A stretch of 64,000 nucleotides of DNA from Flavobacteriales bacterium. Lineage in GTDB: Bacteria; Bacteroidota; Bacteroidia; Flavobacteriales_D; Sanyastnellaceae. Below are positions 18,942-28,842 of the stretch, one piece after another. The stretch spans positions 175,488 through 239,487 of the forward strand of contig JAKVAX010000004.1 in NCBI GenBank assembly GCA_022447625.1, in the 5' to 3' direction. Numbering within the stretch: position 1 is the first letter of the stretch; the number at the start of each line of letters is the position of its first letter. Under the pieces are notes generated by a model. It made no database searches. It saw only the letters and a list, made by a program, of their open reading frames with translations, and was not told the DNA's origin. The position numbers and the translations under genes were made by a program.

Positions 18942-19233
18942 GTAGGCACATGAACCATCATCACACACTGCTGTGTCTAGATAGTTACATGCTGTAGGGT
19001 CTGTACATCCGTCTGGAACAATACACGACCCATCATCACAAGATGCATTTGAGTCGTAGTTACAAGCCACAGGGTTTGTACAACCATCTGGTAGGATACA
19101 CGATCCATCGTCACATCCCGCAGAGGCATCATAATTACACGCGGTTGCATTGGTACATCCTGGGAAAGTACAGCTACCATCATTTGCATCAGCAGTTGCA
19201 TCGTAGTTACAAGCCGCTGGATCTGTACATCCA
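18942..19233 (-). repeat. GCTDPxACNY repeat array, four units (first array)
   Basis: Four coding units of the same Cys-rich repeat, preceding the P-domain-like insert. Each unit has Cys in GCT, ACNY, CDDG and GSC positions; the first unit lacks the third Cys. Boundaries are approximate. Confidence 0.85.
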
Positions 19234-22190
19234 GGGTTTGTTGCCCCGAGACAGAATAAGTGATCCGCTTGGTTACCAAAATTGGCAACATCCATCGTTA
19301 CAAGGACAGTTCCTCCGTCATCTGTGATGACATAATTTCCGTCGCTACCACATCCGAAGGAAGTTCCAGCAAGACCGTCACCGTAGCTATCGAACATAGA
19401 GAATGTAAAACACCCGTCGGGTAGGCAGAGCGTAATATTATAGGTCGTAAGGTTACCGTATCCAGCACCTGAGAATACTTCGTTCCCATCGGAATCGTAG
19501 ACAGCCCAAGATGATTCATTACCCCAACAGTCTGTTGTCAGTGTAAGCGTGACATCATTGATACCTCCACTCACGTAGTAGGAGCTTGATTGAGCGTCAT
19601 TGAGTGCTGATTCATCGGTGCCACCATTGTTGGCATCCGTAATGCTGACTTCGAATGTGAAAGCTCCTGTTCCTTCGTCAAAGGCAGGTAGAATAACCGT
19701 CTCGATTTCACCGGTTGCAAGGTTTCCTGTCCAGTTGTAAGTATTTAGAGTCCCTCCTTGAATACCATATTCAATAGTTAAAGCAGTCAAGTTGTCCTGA
19801 CCGAAACATCCGATCACAATCTCCGGAGTCACTGATGTTTCGCATACCGTTTCTTCAGGAGAATTGATTTGAACAATTCCAGCGTCTAGTTGAGGTAAAG
19901 TAAACAACGGAGCATTCCAGATACCTCGTCCATAAGTTGAAGCGACAATGGTATTCGATGCATAGTGAATTTCAAGCTCAGTGATCACAACGTTTGGAAG
20001 ACCATCTTTGTACGGCTGCCAACTAGCGAAGGTGTCATCACGGTAGTACACTCCAGCATCCGTACCAACGTACACCGCATCATTCGTTCCTTCATGGTAA
20101 GCGATACAGTTCGCAGGAATATTTGGAAGACCATCAGAGATGTTGGTCCAAGAAGATCCGGCGTTATCACTGAAGTAAACTTTAGATCCATTGGTGTATC
20201 CTGAAAGTGTTACCCAAACACGCGTCTCATCTGCAGGATCAATTGCGATGTATGTAATGAACTGATTTGGTAAACCAGAAAGTGCACTGAAGTTTGTTCC
20301 GTCAGTGCTTAAGTACAGAGAAGCGCTCTTTGAGGCGTAGATGTAGTTGGTGTTTGATTTCGCAACCGCCAATGCATCAATGTTTCCAGACCCGAATGAA
20401 CCAAGTCCTGTGAAGCTATTTCCACCGTCAGTAGAACGATAAACGGTAGACTTTCCGATGTACATGGTATTCGGATCAATTGGATCGAGAATGTAAGGAG
20501 TAAGCCAGTCGCCACCTTCATTTACACCCGTTCCATTGCTTGCAACGATTTGGTTGAAGCTACCTCCACCATTCGTTGACTTGAATATCGCTCCATAGTA
20601 GAGCGCACCTTACATGACATCTTGATTCGTGTAATCAATCGCTGATTCAAATCCGTCACCACCAATCACACGTGACCAGTTGTTTCCGTCTTTGAGGTTG
20701 GTTCCGTTATCTTGCCATCCTGAAATTACTCGGTTTTGGTTGGTTTGCGCCGTTCCAAGGCGATAGATTTGAGCGATTTCTAGGTTACTGGACAAATCAG
20801 TAAACGAGCTTCCTCCATTTGTTGTTCGGAATACACCACCATCACAAGCTACGAGTAGGGTAGAAGTACCTGGGATAAAGTTGAACCCATGGTTGTCCGC
20901 GTGAACGTACGGAAGTCCAGCAGCGCCGTACCAGTGACCAGTACAACTCCAGTTTGTTCCTCCATCTGTCGTTTTCCACACATTGACACCACCTACATAA
21001 ACCGTGTTTGCATCGTTTGGATCTGCAGCAACCGCGAGATCATACCAAGCTTGACCTCCAGAGTCTGACCCGTTTTCAGACCATCCAAGTAGGTTCGGGC
21101 TGGACGCCATTTGTGTGAAGGTCAATCCACTATCTAGTGAACGATAGAACCCATAAAAACCTTGGTTCGCAGAACTACCTGCAAGGATGTATACAACATC
21201 CTGGTTTGCCTCCGAAACGGTAATCGCAAGACGACTCACTCCAGAAGAAGGAACCCCTGAAGTGATTTGTGTCCAGCTTGTTCCAGTATCTGTTGAACGC
21301 CAGAACTGTGTGTTGTTTCCAGTAGCATACATCACGTTTGGAGTGTTTGGCTTCCATTCAATGTCTTTGAAGTTTCCGCTTTGCACTTGATTCCACGATG
21401 AACCACCATCGGTCGTTTTGTAGATACCATTAGAAGTAGCAGCTAACAACGTCAAGTTATCCGTTGGATGCATAATCAAACGGTTAATACGACGTGTTTG
21501 TGTCACATCCCAGTTTAAGCCTGTAGAGCTCCAAGTAGCACCGTCATCTGTAGATTTAAGAACACCGAGAGAGTACGTGTCACCGGCATCTCCGTCTCCA
21601 GTTGCGATGTAAATGACATTGCTATTCGAATGATCGATTGCAACGTCAGTTACACCGATGGATGCTAACAAATCTGTATTCAATAAAGACCATGAGCCAC
21701 CGGCATTGGTTGAGCGCCATAATCCGCCTCCAGGTGCACAAGCGTAATACACTGAAGAGTTATTCGGATCAGTCCGAACCATATTAATTCGTCCGGCACC
21801 TCCACCAGATGTGGGGATGTCAGTATTACCAAAGTAAGACCATACACCATTCATACGACCAGCTTCAGAAGGAGCATTTCTCATCTCATCCTGCACCGCA
21901 TTCCAAGAGGCCATAGAAGAGAAGCGTTCCCCGCTAGGGTATACGCGCGGCTCCATAAACCACTCCCAGCGTTTGAACTGTTTGAAACCTTTCCCTTTTT
22001 CAACTTCTCGATCTGACCAATCTGAGTCAAAGGCATCTTGTACCTCGTAAAAGTTGATTTCAGGGTCAAGCATCATGTCACTCCAATGCTCTCCTGCATC
22101 TTGTCCGTATGACAAGCCCCAGGTAAAGAGCAATGCCACTAGCCATAATAATCGTTTCATATGTTGTGTGTATGGTGTTATCAAAATTTA

Positions 22191-25100
22191 TCAGTCACAC
22201 GCGGTTCCGAACACAGCAAAGAAGCTTAATCCGTCTGCCTGTGTTACCACTCCATCTCCGTTCATATCAGCTAAACAGTTCACTGAACAGCCGTAATCAC
22301 CGAGAAGGATGAGTAGGTCAGAAACGTTGATTTGCCCGTCATTGTTGAAGTCACCAGCACATGGCGGAACCTCTTCATCAGGATCAACTATTCCATTACA
22401 ATCATTATCAATGCCTTCTTCCGTAGAAGGACCTCCAGGGTATATGCCCCCATTATTATCGTTACAATCGGTGTTGTCAGCTACATAGCCAGCAGGTTGA
22501 GCACAAGCCATTACCATGTCAGTGTTGTCACCAAATCCGTCGTTGTCTGTATCTGCGTACCACGCCGTTGGCATAATACATGAACCGTCATCACATGTTG
22601 CTGCTGGATCATAGTTACATGCAGAGGCATCTGTACAACCATCTGGTAAGATACAAGAATCATCGTCACACGTGGCTATTGGATCGTAGTTACAAGCCGA
22701 AGCATCGGTACATCCGTCAGGAAGTTCACAAGATCCGTCATCGCATACGGCTGCAGGATCGTAGTTACATGCTGAAGCGTCAGTACATCCATCAGGAAGG
22801 ATGCATGAACCATCGTCACATGTGGCAGCAGGGTCGTAGTTGCACGCTGCATCATTCGTACATCCATCAGGGAGAATACATGAACCATCATCACATTGAG
22901 CCGCTGGATCGTAGTTACATGCCGTAGCATCCGTACACCCATCAGGAAGTTGACATGAGCCATCATCACAAAGGGCCGCTGGATCATAGTTACACGCCGC
23001 AGCATTTGTACATCCGTCAGGAAAAATACAAGATCCATCGTCACACGTAGCAGACGGATCGTAATTACAAGCGGAAGCATTCGTACAACCATCAGGAAGT
23101 TCACATGAGCCGTCGTCAATTGTTGCTACTGGGCTGAAGTTACAAGCTGCTGGATCGGTGCATCCAAAACATGTAAAGTCGCACGATCCGTCATCAACAG
23201 TCGCCGTTGCATCGTAGTTACATGCTGTCGGATCCGTGCATCCAGGAGTTCCAACTGGAACACAGAAGTTTTCTATGACCTGGCTGCCATAGTTGGCCAC
23301 AGCCATAGATACGAGTACGTTTCCAAATTCGTCAGTTACGTCATAGTTACCGTCAATTGCACAGCCAGAAGCAATCCCAGCAAGTCCGTCACCGAAGCTA
23401 TCATTGATAGTCAAATCGTAACAGTCTGCTGCAAGACAGAAGTCATAAGTGTATGTCGTTTGGTCAGCAAGGGTATTTCCTGCTACCGTTTGAATTACGG
23501 TTCCATCATCAGCAGCGAGAGTCCAGCTAACTTCTTCACCCCAACAGTCTGTGAGTAGAGTGAACGTTGCATTGGTTGCTCCAGAAACAGTGTTGAAGTT
23601 GCTTGAACCAACGTTATTCGTAGGGTTGTCATCTGTACCTCCATTTGGATTCTGAACATCCGCGTTGAAGACGTGAGTACCTCCAGGAATGGTCATCGTT
23701 GGCAACGTGATCGTTGTTGATTCACCTGTTGCCAAAGAACCTATCCAGTTGAATGTAGTTGGTGAGCCACCATCTACATCGTATACTAGGTCAAAGCTTG
23801 TCAAGTCGAAGTTTCCGAAGTTGGAAACAACTACCTCTGGAGTGATTTGATCACCACAGTAATCTCCACCTGGTTCGTTGATTGACAGGATACCAGCGTC
23901 TAGATCATTCGCACCCACTGCAGGTCCAATTGTGAAGTTTTGGTTAGAGATATCGAAGAAGATGTTGTTCGAAGCTTTCACCTTGATTCGAGCAGTAGAA
24001 CTTTCGCCAGCTGGAATCAATACCAATTCAGACCCATCATTCGCAGTGTTCGCTAGAAGGAGCGTTGGGTAGGTAAGGCCACCGTCCAATGAAAGGTAGA
24101 TATCAACGTTTGAACAGTTGATAGGAGCAAGGTTAGTGTTGGCTACATCCCATGTCACGGTTTGGAACGTGTTTCCAGGGTAAACCACTGCTGTGTTTGG
24201 TGCAGTTACTAAGAACGGACCACCAACATCAGAAACGTCGAAGGTTACCTGATCATCATTCACACCACCAGCACCTGCAACGTTGTCACGCACTGTACAA
24301 CGGAAAGTCAATGAACGTGTGTAGTTCGGCAGGAATTCTCCAATCACAGTAGTATTGTTCACCAGATCAGTGATACGAGGGAATACACGTGTAGGATCTG
24401 TAACAGATGGCCATGAACGGAAAATTGGCTGGTTTCCAGAAGGGTTGGTGAGGTTGTTGTCACCCCCAGCTGTAGCTGGACCTAGATCATATTCTTCCCA
24501 GTTGTAGGTAATCTCGTCGCCATCGGCATCAGAACCAACCGCAGTCAACTCAAATGGAGTCGAGATCGGGATTGTCCATCCTCCAGGACCTGCGTCAACA
24601 GTAGGAGGGGTGTTGCCTGTATTGGTCGTAACAGGACATGTTCCTCCGTTTCCGTTTACAACGAAGTTCCACATCTCGTTAATACTGTGATTGTGAAAGT
24701 GATCATCACTATTATTCTGAAGGTTCGGAGGGCAGATACCTGCGTAACCCATGATAGTGCTTGCTGAACCGGGCTCGAAGGCTGCTGAGCCAGCGCGGTT
24801 ACAGCTATTATTTTGTGTGTGATTACCACCGAATTGGTGTCCCATCTCGTGACAAACATAATCGATATCAAACGGGTCACCCACTGGTGTTCCTTGTCCT
24901 GTCACACCACGTGCCTTGCTATTTCCACAAGGAGACTGAAGTTGAGCAATACCTCCACCACCAGTGGAGTAAACGTGACCAATGTCGTAGTTCGCACTTC
25001 CGATGTTGGCATCACAAGTTGTCTGGTTCTGGTTAAGCATAGCTCCACCATTTCCGTTGCTGTAAGGATCGGTAGCTCCATTCAAGAAGATTACCTGATC

Positions 25101-25925
25101 GTTGTTTGCTACGATGATCATACGAATCGCTACGTCACGCTCGTACACACCGTTAACACGGGTCATTGAGGTGTTCATGGCGGCAAGGGCATCTGCAGTT
25201 GTTCCTCCGTGGAACTGAGCATATTCCCCCGTACATGCTAAGGCTAGGCGGTAAGTGCGAAGCTGCGCCCCAAAGGGAGTGCGGGCTTCAGCACCCATAC
25301 CCATCGTACGAATGTCTTTCTGCTGTCTCTTCTTGATTGGACGATCAGATTCAATTGCCTCGTCATACTCATTAGTGTCGATGTCATCAGGCATTACCGG
25401 AGGAAGTTCGTTGAAGACCTTCGTTGTCGTTGCATAGAAAGATGACTTCGTGTACGACATGTAGTATTCGTCTGTATCCAGACTAACTGGGTCGATGTAT
25501 ACTGTTTCTCCAGCGCGCAAAATCATTGCGTGGAAGCCTTTTTGTGTAAGGTCAAAACGAATCGTAGCTGTCTTATCGTCGATTCCTTGTCCGAGGTATG
25601 AACGGATATTAGGATAGCGAGATTGAAGCTCCGGAGCCATTACCGAACTCTCAACAAAGCGGAAGCTTTGCATTGTTCCGTCTGGCATCGGGATCGAGAT
25701 GATCGCACCTGAATTTCGAACTGAAACTTCAGCTTCATCAGGCGCCTGATCAAGGATAGACTCCAGAAGTGAACGTTCAATTTGAATGCCTCGGTATTCT
25801 TCCGGGTTAATGGTTTGATTATTTCTAATCGGCAGCTGCGTGTCAGACCAGTATGACTGGGCTGAAAGGTTATTACAAAGTATGCAGAATACAGACGCAA
25901 CTACAAAAGTGTAGACGTTCCTCAT
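22191..25925 (-). CDS. Secreted metzincin (reprolysin-like) metallopeptidase with Cys repeats and dockerin-like C-terminus
   Basis: 1,244 residues. A signal peptide (about 1-22) and a propeptide-like region precede the protease domain, whose zinc site CHEMGHQFGGNHTQ matches HExxHxxGxxH with glycine and third His in place. Then come an Ig-like or PKD-like region (GPGGWTIPISTPFELTAVGSDADGDEITYNWEE), a CARDB-like domain, nine GCTDPxACNY repeats, a MopE-like segment and a two-loop dockerin-like end (DFNNDGQINVSD; DMNGDGVVTQAD) closing with GTACD. No T9SS type A or B domain follows. Export is clear from the signal peptide; how it crosses the outer membrane is not. It starts 56 bp after the stop of the trypsin-like protease gene and ends 7 bp before the propeller gene. 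Confidence 0.88.
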   Translation of the reverse strand: MRNVYTFVVASVFCILCNNLSAQSYWSDTQLPIRNNQTINPEEYRGIQIERSLLESILDQAPDEAEVSVRNSGAIISIPMPDGTMQSFRFVESSVMAPELQSRYPNIRSYLGQGIDDKTATIRFDLTQKGFHAMILRAGETVYIDPVSLDTDEYYMSYTKSSFYATTTKVFNELPPVMPDDIDTNEYDEAIESDRPIKKRQQKDIRTMGMGAEARTPFGAQLRTYRLALACTGEYAQFHGGTTADALAAMNTSMTRVNGVYERDVAIRMIIVANNDQVIFLNGATDPYSNGNGGAMLNQNQTTCDANIGSANYDIGHVYSTGGGGIAQLQSPCGNSKARGVTGQGTPVGDPFDIDYVCHEMGHQFGGNHTQNNSCNRAGSAAFEPGSASTIMGYAGICPPNLQNNSDDHFHNHSINEMWNFVVNGNGGTCPVTTNTGNTPPTVDAGPGGWTIPISTPFELTAVGSDADGDEITYNWEEYDLGPATAGGDNNLTNPSGNQPIFRSWPSVTDPTRVFPRITDLVNNTTVIGEFLPNYTRSLTFRCTVRDNVAGAGGVNDDQVTFDVSDVGGPFLVTAPNTAVVYPGNTFQTVTWDVANTNLAPINCSNVDIYLSLDGGLTYPTLLLANTANDGSELVLIPAGESSTARIKVKASNNIFFDISNQNFTIGPAVGANDLDAGILSINEPGGDYCGDQITPEVVVSNFGNFDLTSFDLVYDVDGGSPTTFNWIGSLATGESTTITLPTMTIPGGTHVFNADVQNPNGGTDDNPTNNVGSSNFNTVSGATNATFTLLTDCWGEEVSWTLAADDGTVIQTVAGNTLADQTTYTYDFCLAADCYDLTINDSFGDGLAGIASGCAIDGNYDVTDEFGNVLVSMAVANYGSQVIENFCVPVGTPGCTDPTACNYDATATVDDGSCDFTCFGCTDPAACNFSPVATIDDGSCELPDGCTNASACNYDPSATCDDGSCIFPDGCTNAAACNYDPAALCDDGSCQLPDGCTDATACNYDPAAQCDDGSCILPDGCTNDAACNYDPAATCDDGSCILPDGCTDASACNYDPAAVCDDGSCELPDGCTDASACNYDPIATCDDDSCILPDGCTDASACNYDPAATCDDGSCIMPTAWYADTDNDGFGDNTDMVMACAQPAGYVADNTDCNDNNGGIYPGGPSTEEGIDNDCNGIVDPDEEVPPCAGDFNNDGQINVSDLLILLGDYGCSVNCLADMNGDGVVTQADGLSFFAVFGTACD
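22574..23243 (-). repeat. GCTDPxACNY repeat array, nine units
   Basis: Nine consecutive coding units of about 75 bp. Most share ACNYDPxAxCDDGSCxLPDGCT; the first two diverge most and the last seven are nearly uniform, as expected if internal units spread by recombination. Confidence 0.9.
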
Positions 25926-25946
25926 AGTACTGTATTAGTCAAGGTT

Positions 25947-25968
25947 GGGCGCCGCTCAACCGGCGCCC
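25947..25968 (-). terminator. Intergenic hairpin between the two protease genes
   Basis: A perfect 8-bp GC-only stem (GGGCGCCG with CGGCGCCC, loop CTCAAC) lies in the 55-bp gap after the trypsin-like gene. There is no T-tract, so it may attenuate, pause or protect RNA and need not terminate fully. Confidence 0.5.
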
Positions 25969-25980
25969 GTGATTGGTTGC

Positions 25981-28479
25981 TTAATTACATGGCGTTCCGA
26001 AGAACGATAGGAATGTTAAGAAGTCGGAAGAGCTGGTGTTTCCATCTCCATCGAGATCTCCAACACAGCCTCCAACGCAGCCGTAGTCAGCTAACATCAT
26101 CAGGAGGTCAGCGATGTCTCGGTTTCCGTCTCCATTCATATCTCCTGGACAGGTTGACAATTCATCACCGTCAATGTTCCCGTCACAGTTATTATCGATG
26201 TCTCCACCGGTACCAGGTGCACCAGGGTAGACATTTCCGTTCATATCATCACAGTCTGTATCGACTTCACTGTATCCCACTTCTGGTCCGCAGAGAAGTA
26301 CTCCTGCGCCTGCTCCAAATCCATCATTATCACCGTCAACATAGAAGGTCATTGTTGGGAAGGTGCAGCTGCCATCATCACACGTAGCTGCTGGATCATA
26401 ATTGCATGCAGAAGCATCAGTACAACCATCAGGTAGGATACAAGATCCATCATCTGTATTCGCTGCTGGGTCGTAATTACATGCTGTAGCGTCAGTACAA
26501 CCTGGGATTCCAGGAAGTGCCAAACAGAAATCGTGTGTTGCTTGGGCACCGAAGTTACCTCCAGCGATCATTTGTGCGTGGGTCGTTCCGTACTCATCAA
26601 CAAGGATATAGTCTCCAATAACTCCTTGGTATTGAAGCCCATCGCCGAAGCTATCATATACGTTCAGTTGGTAACAACCTTCTGGCAAACAGTACGAGTA
26701 AGAGTAGGTTGTTTGCGTAGCTGAGTATGGTCCGTCAGAAAACAAAATTGTTCCCTGGTCATCGCGAAGGTCCCAAGTGGTTTCTGCTGGATAATTATCC
26801 GTAGTAATGTCGAAATCGATCGTAATTCCGGTACCAGCAGTTGAGAAGCTACTCGAACCGCTGTCGTTCGCGTTGTTTTCATCCGTCCCTCCATTTGGAT
26901 TGACTACGGATGCATTGAATGTGTGTGCACCATCTGCCAATGTTTGCTGCGGTAGGGCAATGTTTACAGTGTTTCCTGAGGCAAGGGATCCAGACCATGC
27001 TTGTGACATCGTTGCCCCGCCATCTATTTGGTATTCGATCGTTAAGGACGTCAAAGTAGTCGTTCCTGCGTTGCGCACCGTTATCTCAGGGGTAACGTCT
27101 GATGTACAATAGATTCCATCAGGCTCAACGACATTCAATAATTGTGCGTCGAGCGCGACTGAAGGTGCATTTGGATCATACCCGTCAATGACCGTGTTCG
27201 AACAGCCAGGAGCGAGGTAAGTGCAAATACTTGGGAATGTCAAATCAAAACGACCATAGTAATCATTGACGTTGTTGGCACATGATGCCTGTCCTCCAAA
27301 TAGCTGACCAATAATACGTTGGTTTTGGTCAAACAATGGAGAACCTGAAGATCCCGGTTCTGTTGTTCCATCTTCCCAGTCGAAGATTCTCCAACACTGC
27401 GCACCACCAAAGGTCGCTTGTCCAGCAGCATCCGTATCGAATGATATCTTCTTCAAGTCACCACTTGGGTGGTGGATTGCTACTTGGTTTGAAGGGAAAT
27501 TTCCCGTTGCATCCCATCCAGCGTAGAATGGGGCGTACGCCGTTGGTACAGGATTCCCGTTGTTGATTTCTAGTAATGCATAATCTGTGCCGGCACCGCT
27601 TGAAAGAAGGGTTGAGCCAGATACGGTATCAAATGCTCCGACATTGTTTCCAGAACACGTGGTGCTTTGCCAGTTAAATCGGAATACCCATGAAGCCACG
27701 CTACCACCTAGACAGTGATTCGCGGTCAAGAAATATGGGTGTCCGTCGTTTGCTGTATTGTTCACCAAGGCACCTGTACAGATCCCGTTACCGTTCACAA
27801 CAATCATGGCTACTGAGTTGATTTGGTCTTCCCATCCAGCTGAAACAGGGCAAATAACGTTGTTGTTACATGCTCCAGAGTCGCCGATTCCACGGGCAAC
27901 TACGTCTAGGTCGCGGTATGCGTGCGTAAGTGTTTCAATCTGAAGTTCACCAATGCCGATTTGATTCGCCGGCTCACGGTATTCAACGATAATTTCATCG
28001 CTTGGAATAGGGTAGGTTCCGAATCCGAGGTCATCTCTGTTATTCTCTGAGGTGAATGCTCCGAGGATGTGCAGGTGATCTGCAGAGTAAACAAAAACTT
28101 CCCCACCTTCAGGAATTTTGAAGATGTCAAAGCTCAAGTTCAAAGAATGCGCTCCTGGAGATGCCAGCTTGAGGAGCCAAACACGATCTCCATTTGGCAA
28201 TTCATGCCATTGACCGGAGTTATTCAGGTTTCTTCCTAAAACGAAATTCTTACCAAAACGGTAAGGAGCATCCTTAAATTCATTATTGATTTCGTCTTCA
28301 GCCAGCATGGCATCGACATCAAATGATGGCATTTCCATTACCGGGACATGCCAGTTGATTTTATTCTTCTCGAATGTTGCAGGGGTGCCTCCTTGACTTA
28401 TCTGAGCGAAGCCTTGGGTGTATAGCTGCACAAAGCACGCGCAAAGCGCGAGCTTCAGCAAAGGTTTTAACGTGATCAT
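25981..28479 (-). CDS. Secreted trypsin-like serine protease with Cys repeats and dockerin-like C-terminus
   Basis: 832 residues with a signal peptide (about 1-25) and an N-terminal beta-rich propeptide. The protease domain carries the chymotrypsin-fold triad: TANHCLGG (His), DYALLEI (Asp) and GSSGSPLFD (Ser). It resembles the lysyl-endopeptidase type. Then follow a CARDB-like domain, a second beta domain with EGCYQLNVYDSFGDGLQ, two GCTDPxACNY units, a MopE-like Asp-rich segment and the two-loop dockerin-like end closing FGTPCN. It is the first of three same-strand genes with this C-terminal cassette. The upstream 360-bp region separates it from the divergent parE. Confidence 0.88.
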   Translation of the reverse strand: MITLKPLLKLALCACFVQLYTQGFAQISQGGTPATFEKNKINWHVPVMEMPSFDVDAMLAEDEINNEFKDAPYRFGKNFVLGRNLNNSGQWHELPNGDRVWLLKLASPGAHSLNLSFDIFKIPEGGEVFVYSADHLHILGAFTSENNRDDLGFGTYPIPSDEIIVEYREPANQIGIGELQIETLTHAYRDLDVVARGIGDSGACNNNVICPVSAGWEDQINSVAMIVVNGNGICTGALVNNTANDGHPYFLTANHCLGGSVASWVFRFNWQSTTCSGNNVGAFDTVSGSTLLSSGAGTDYALLEINNGNPVPTAYAPFYAGWDATGNFPSNQVAIHHPSGDLKKISFDTDAAGQATFGGAQCWRIFDWEDGTTEPGSSGSPLFDQNQRIIGQLFGGQASCANNVNDYYGRFDLTFPSICTYLAPGCSNTVIDGYDPNAPSVALDAQLLNVVEPDGIYCTSDVTPEITVRNAGTTTLTSLTIEYQIDGGATMSQAWSGSLASGNTVNIALPQQTLADGAHTFNASVVNPNGGTDENNANDSGSSSFSTAGTGITIDFDITTDNYPAETTWDLRDDQGTILFSDGPYSATQTTYSYSYCLPEGCYQLNVYDSFGDGLQYQGVIGDYILVDEYGTTHAQMIAGGNFGAQATHDFCLALPGIPGCTDATACNYDPAANTDDGSCILPDGCTDASACNYDPAATCDDGSCTFPTMTFYVDGDNDGFGAGAGVLLCGPEVGYSEVDTDCDDMNGNVYPGAPGTGGDIDNNCDGNIDGDELSTCPGDMNGDGNRDIADLLMMLADYGCVGGCVGDLDGDGNTSSSDFLTFLSFFGTPCN
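26360..26505 (-). repeat. GCTDPxACNY repeats, two units
   Basis: Two coding units of the Cys-rich repeat within the trypsin-like protease gene; the shortest array of the three neighbours. Boundaries are approximate. Confidence 0.85.
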
Positions 28480-28842
28480 TGTACGTTGGTTAACGGTTCT
28501 AATTAGTAGTCCTACCAGTAAATTTAGGAAATATATAGGCTCTATTTCGTACGGTTTGTCGAAGGAAAGGTTGCGTACGTCGTAACATTGGATGCCTACA
28601 GGGGTGAAAACAAGCGTTATACGCGGTCTGTATGCAGTAGGTGTAACAAGGGTCTTGGATGCCTCATTCCAATAAATCCACGGAAAACTTCTCGAAATCT
28701 TGAAAAATGCCCGTCAATGTTGATAAATCTGACGGTTTTGGCCTGTTCTTCGGCGTTGGTATGGGTAAATTAGCGCTTGATTTCATTCAAAGCCCCCTTT
28801 TGTGGGATTCAGTGGCTTTTAATTGGACTCCTGACGAGATTT
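28480..28842. other. 363-bp divergent intergenic region upstream of parE
   Basis: No supportable gene lies here. It must hold the promoters of the divergent protease and parE genes. One weak hairpin (CCGTCA at 28711-28716 with TGACGG at 28730-28735) followed by TTTT could be an attenuator ahead of parE. I see no clear Bacteroidota TAnnTTTG box placed well for either gene. Confidence 0.4.

Larger units (their letters stand above)
17775..22184 (-). pseudogene. Giant secreted beta-propeller / Cys-repeat protein, interrupted by one in-frame TAA
   Basis: Two open frames (22184-20610 and 20465-17775) belong to one reading frame of about 1,470 codons. At 20610-20612 a TAA follows NQDVM, and the same frame continues GALYYGAIFKSTNGGGSFN and joins the downstream part without a shift. 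A Tyr codon (TAT/TAC) would restore the protein. Layout: signal peptide; BNR/sortilin-like propeller repeats (STDGGxSW, STNGGG) over about 600 residues; CARDB-like Ig domain; GCTDPxACNY Cys repeats in two arrays (eight units) around a proprotein-convertase-P-like beta domain; a MopE-like Asp-rich segment; and a dockerin-like C-terminus ending GIACD. It may be a true nonsense mutation, phase-like variation or a base-call error. The downstream 896-residue frame lacks a signal peptide, so it could not be exported alone. Confidence 0.8.

Noticed and set aside
22580..23119. Plus-strand and alternative-frame ORFs over the Cys-repeat array, and CRISPR-like periodicity
   Set aside because: The 75-bp period is coding in one long frame, units are contiguous without unique spacers, and the other frames simply mirror the repeat.
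28777..28842. Longer start for parE
   Set aside because: The added 22 residues are hydrophobic and absent from ParE; the ATG at 28843 gives the conserved N-terminus.
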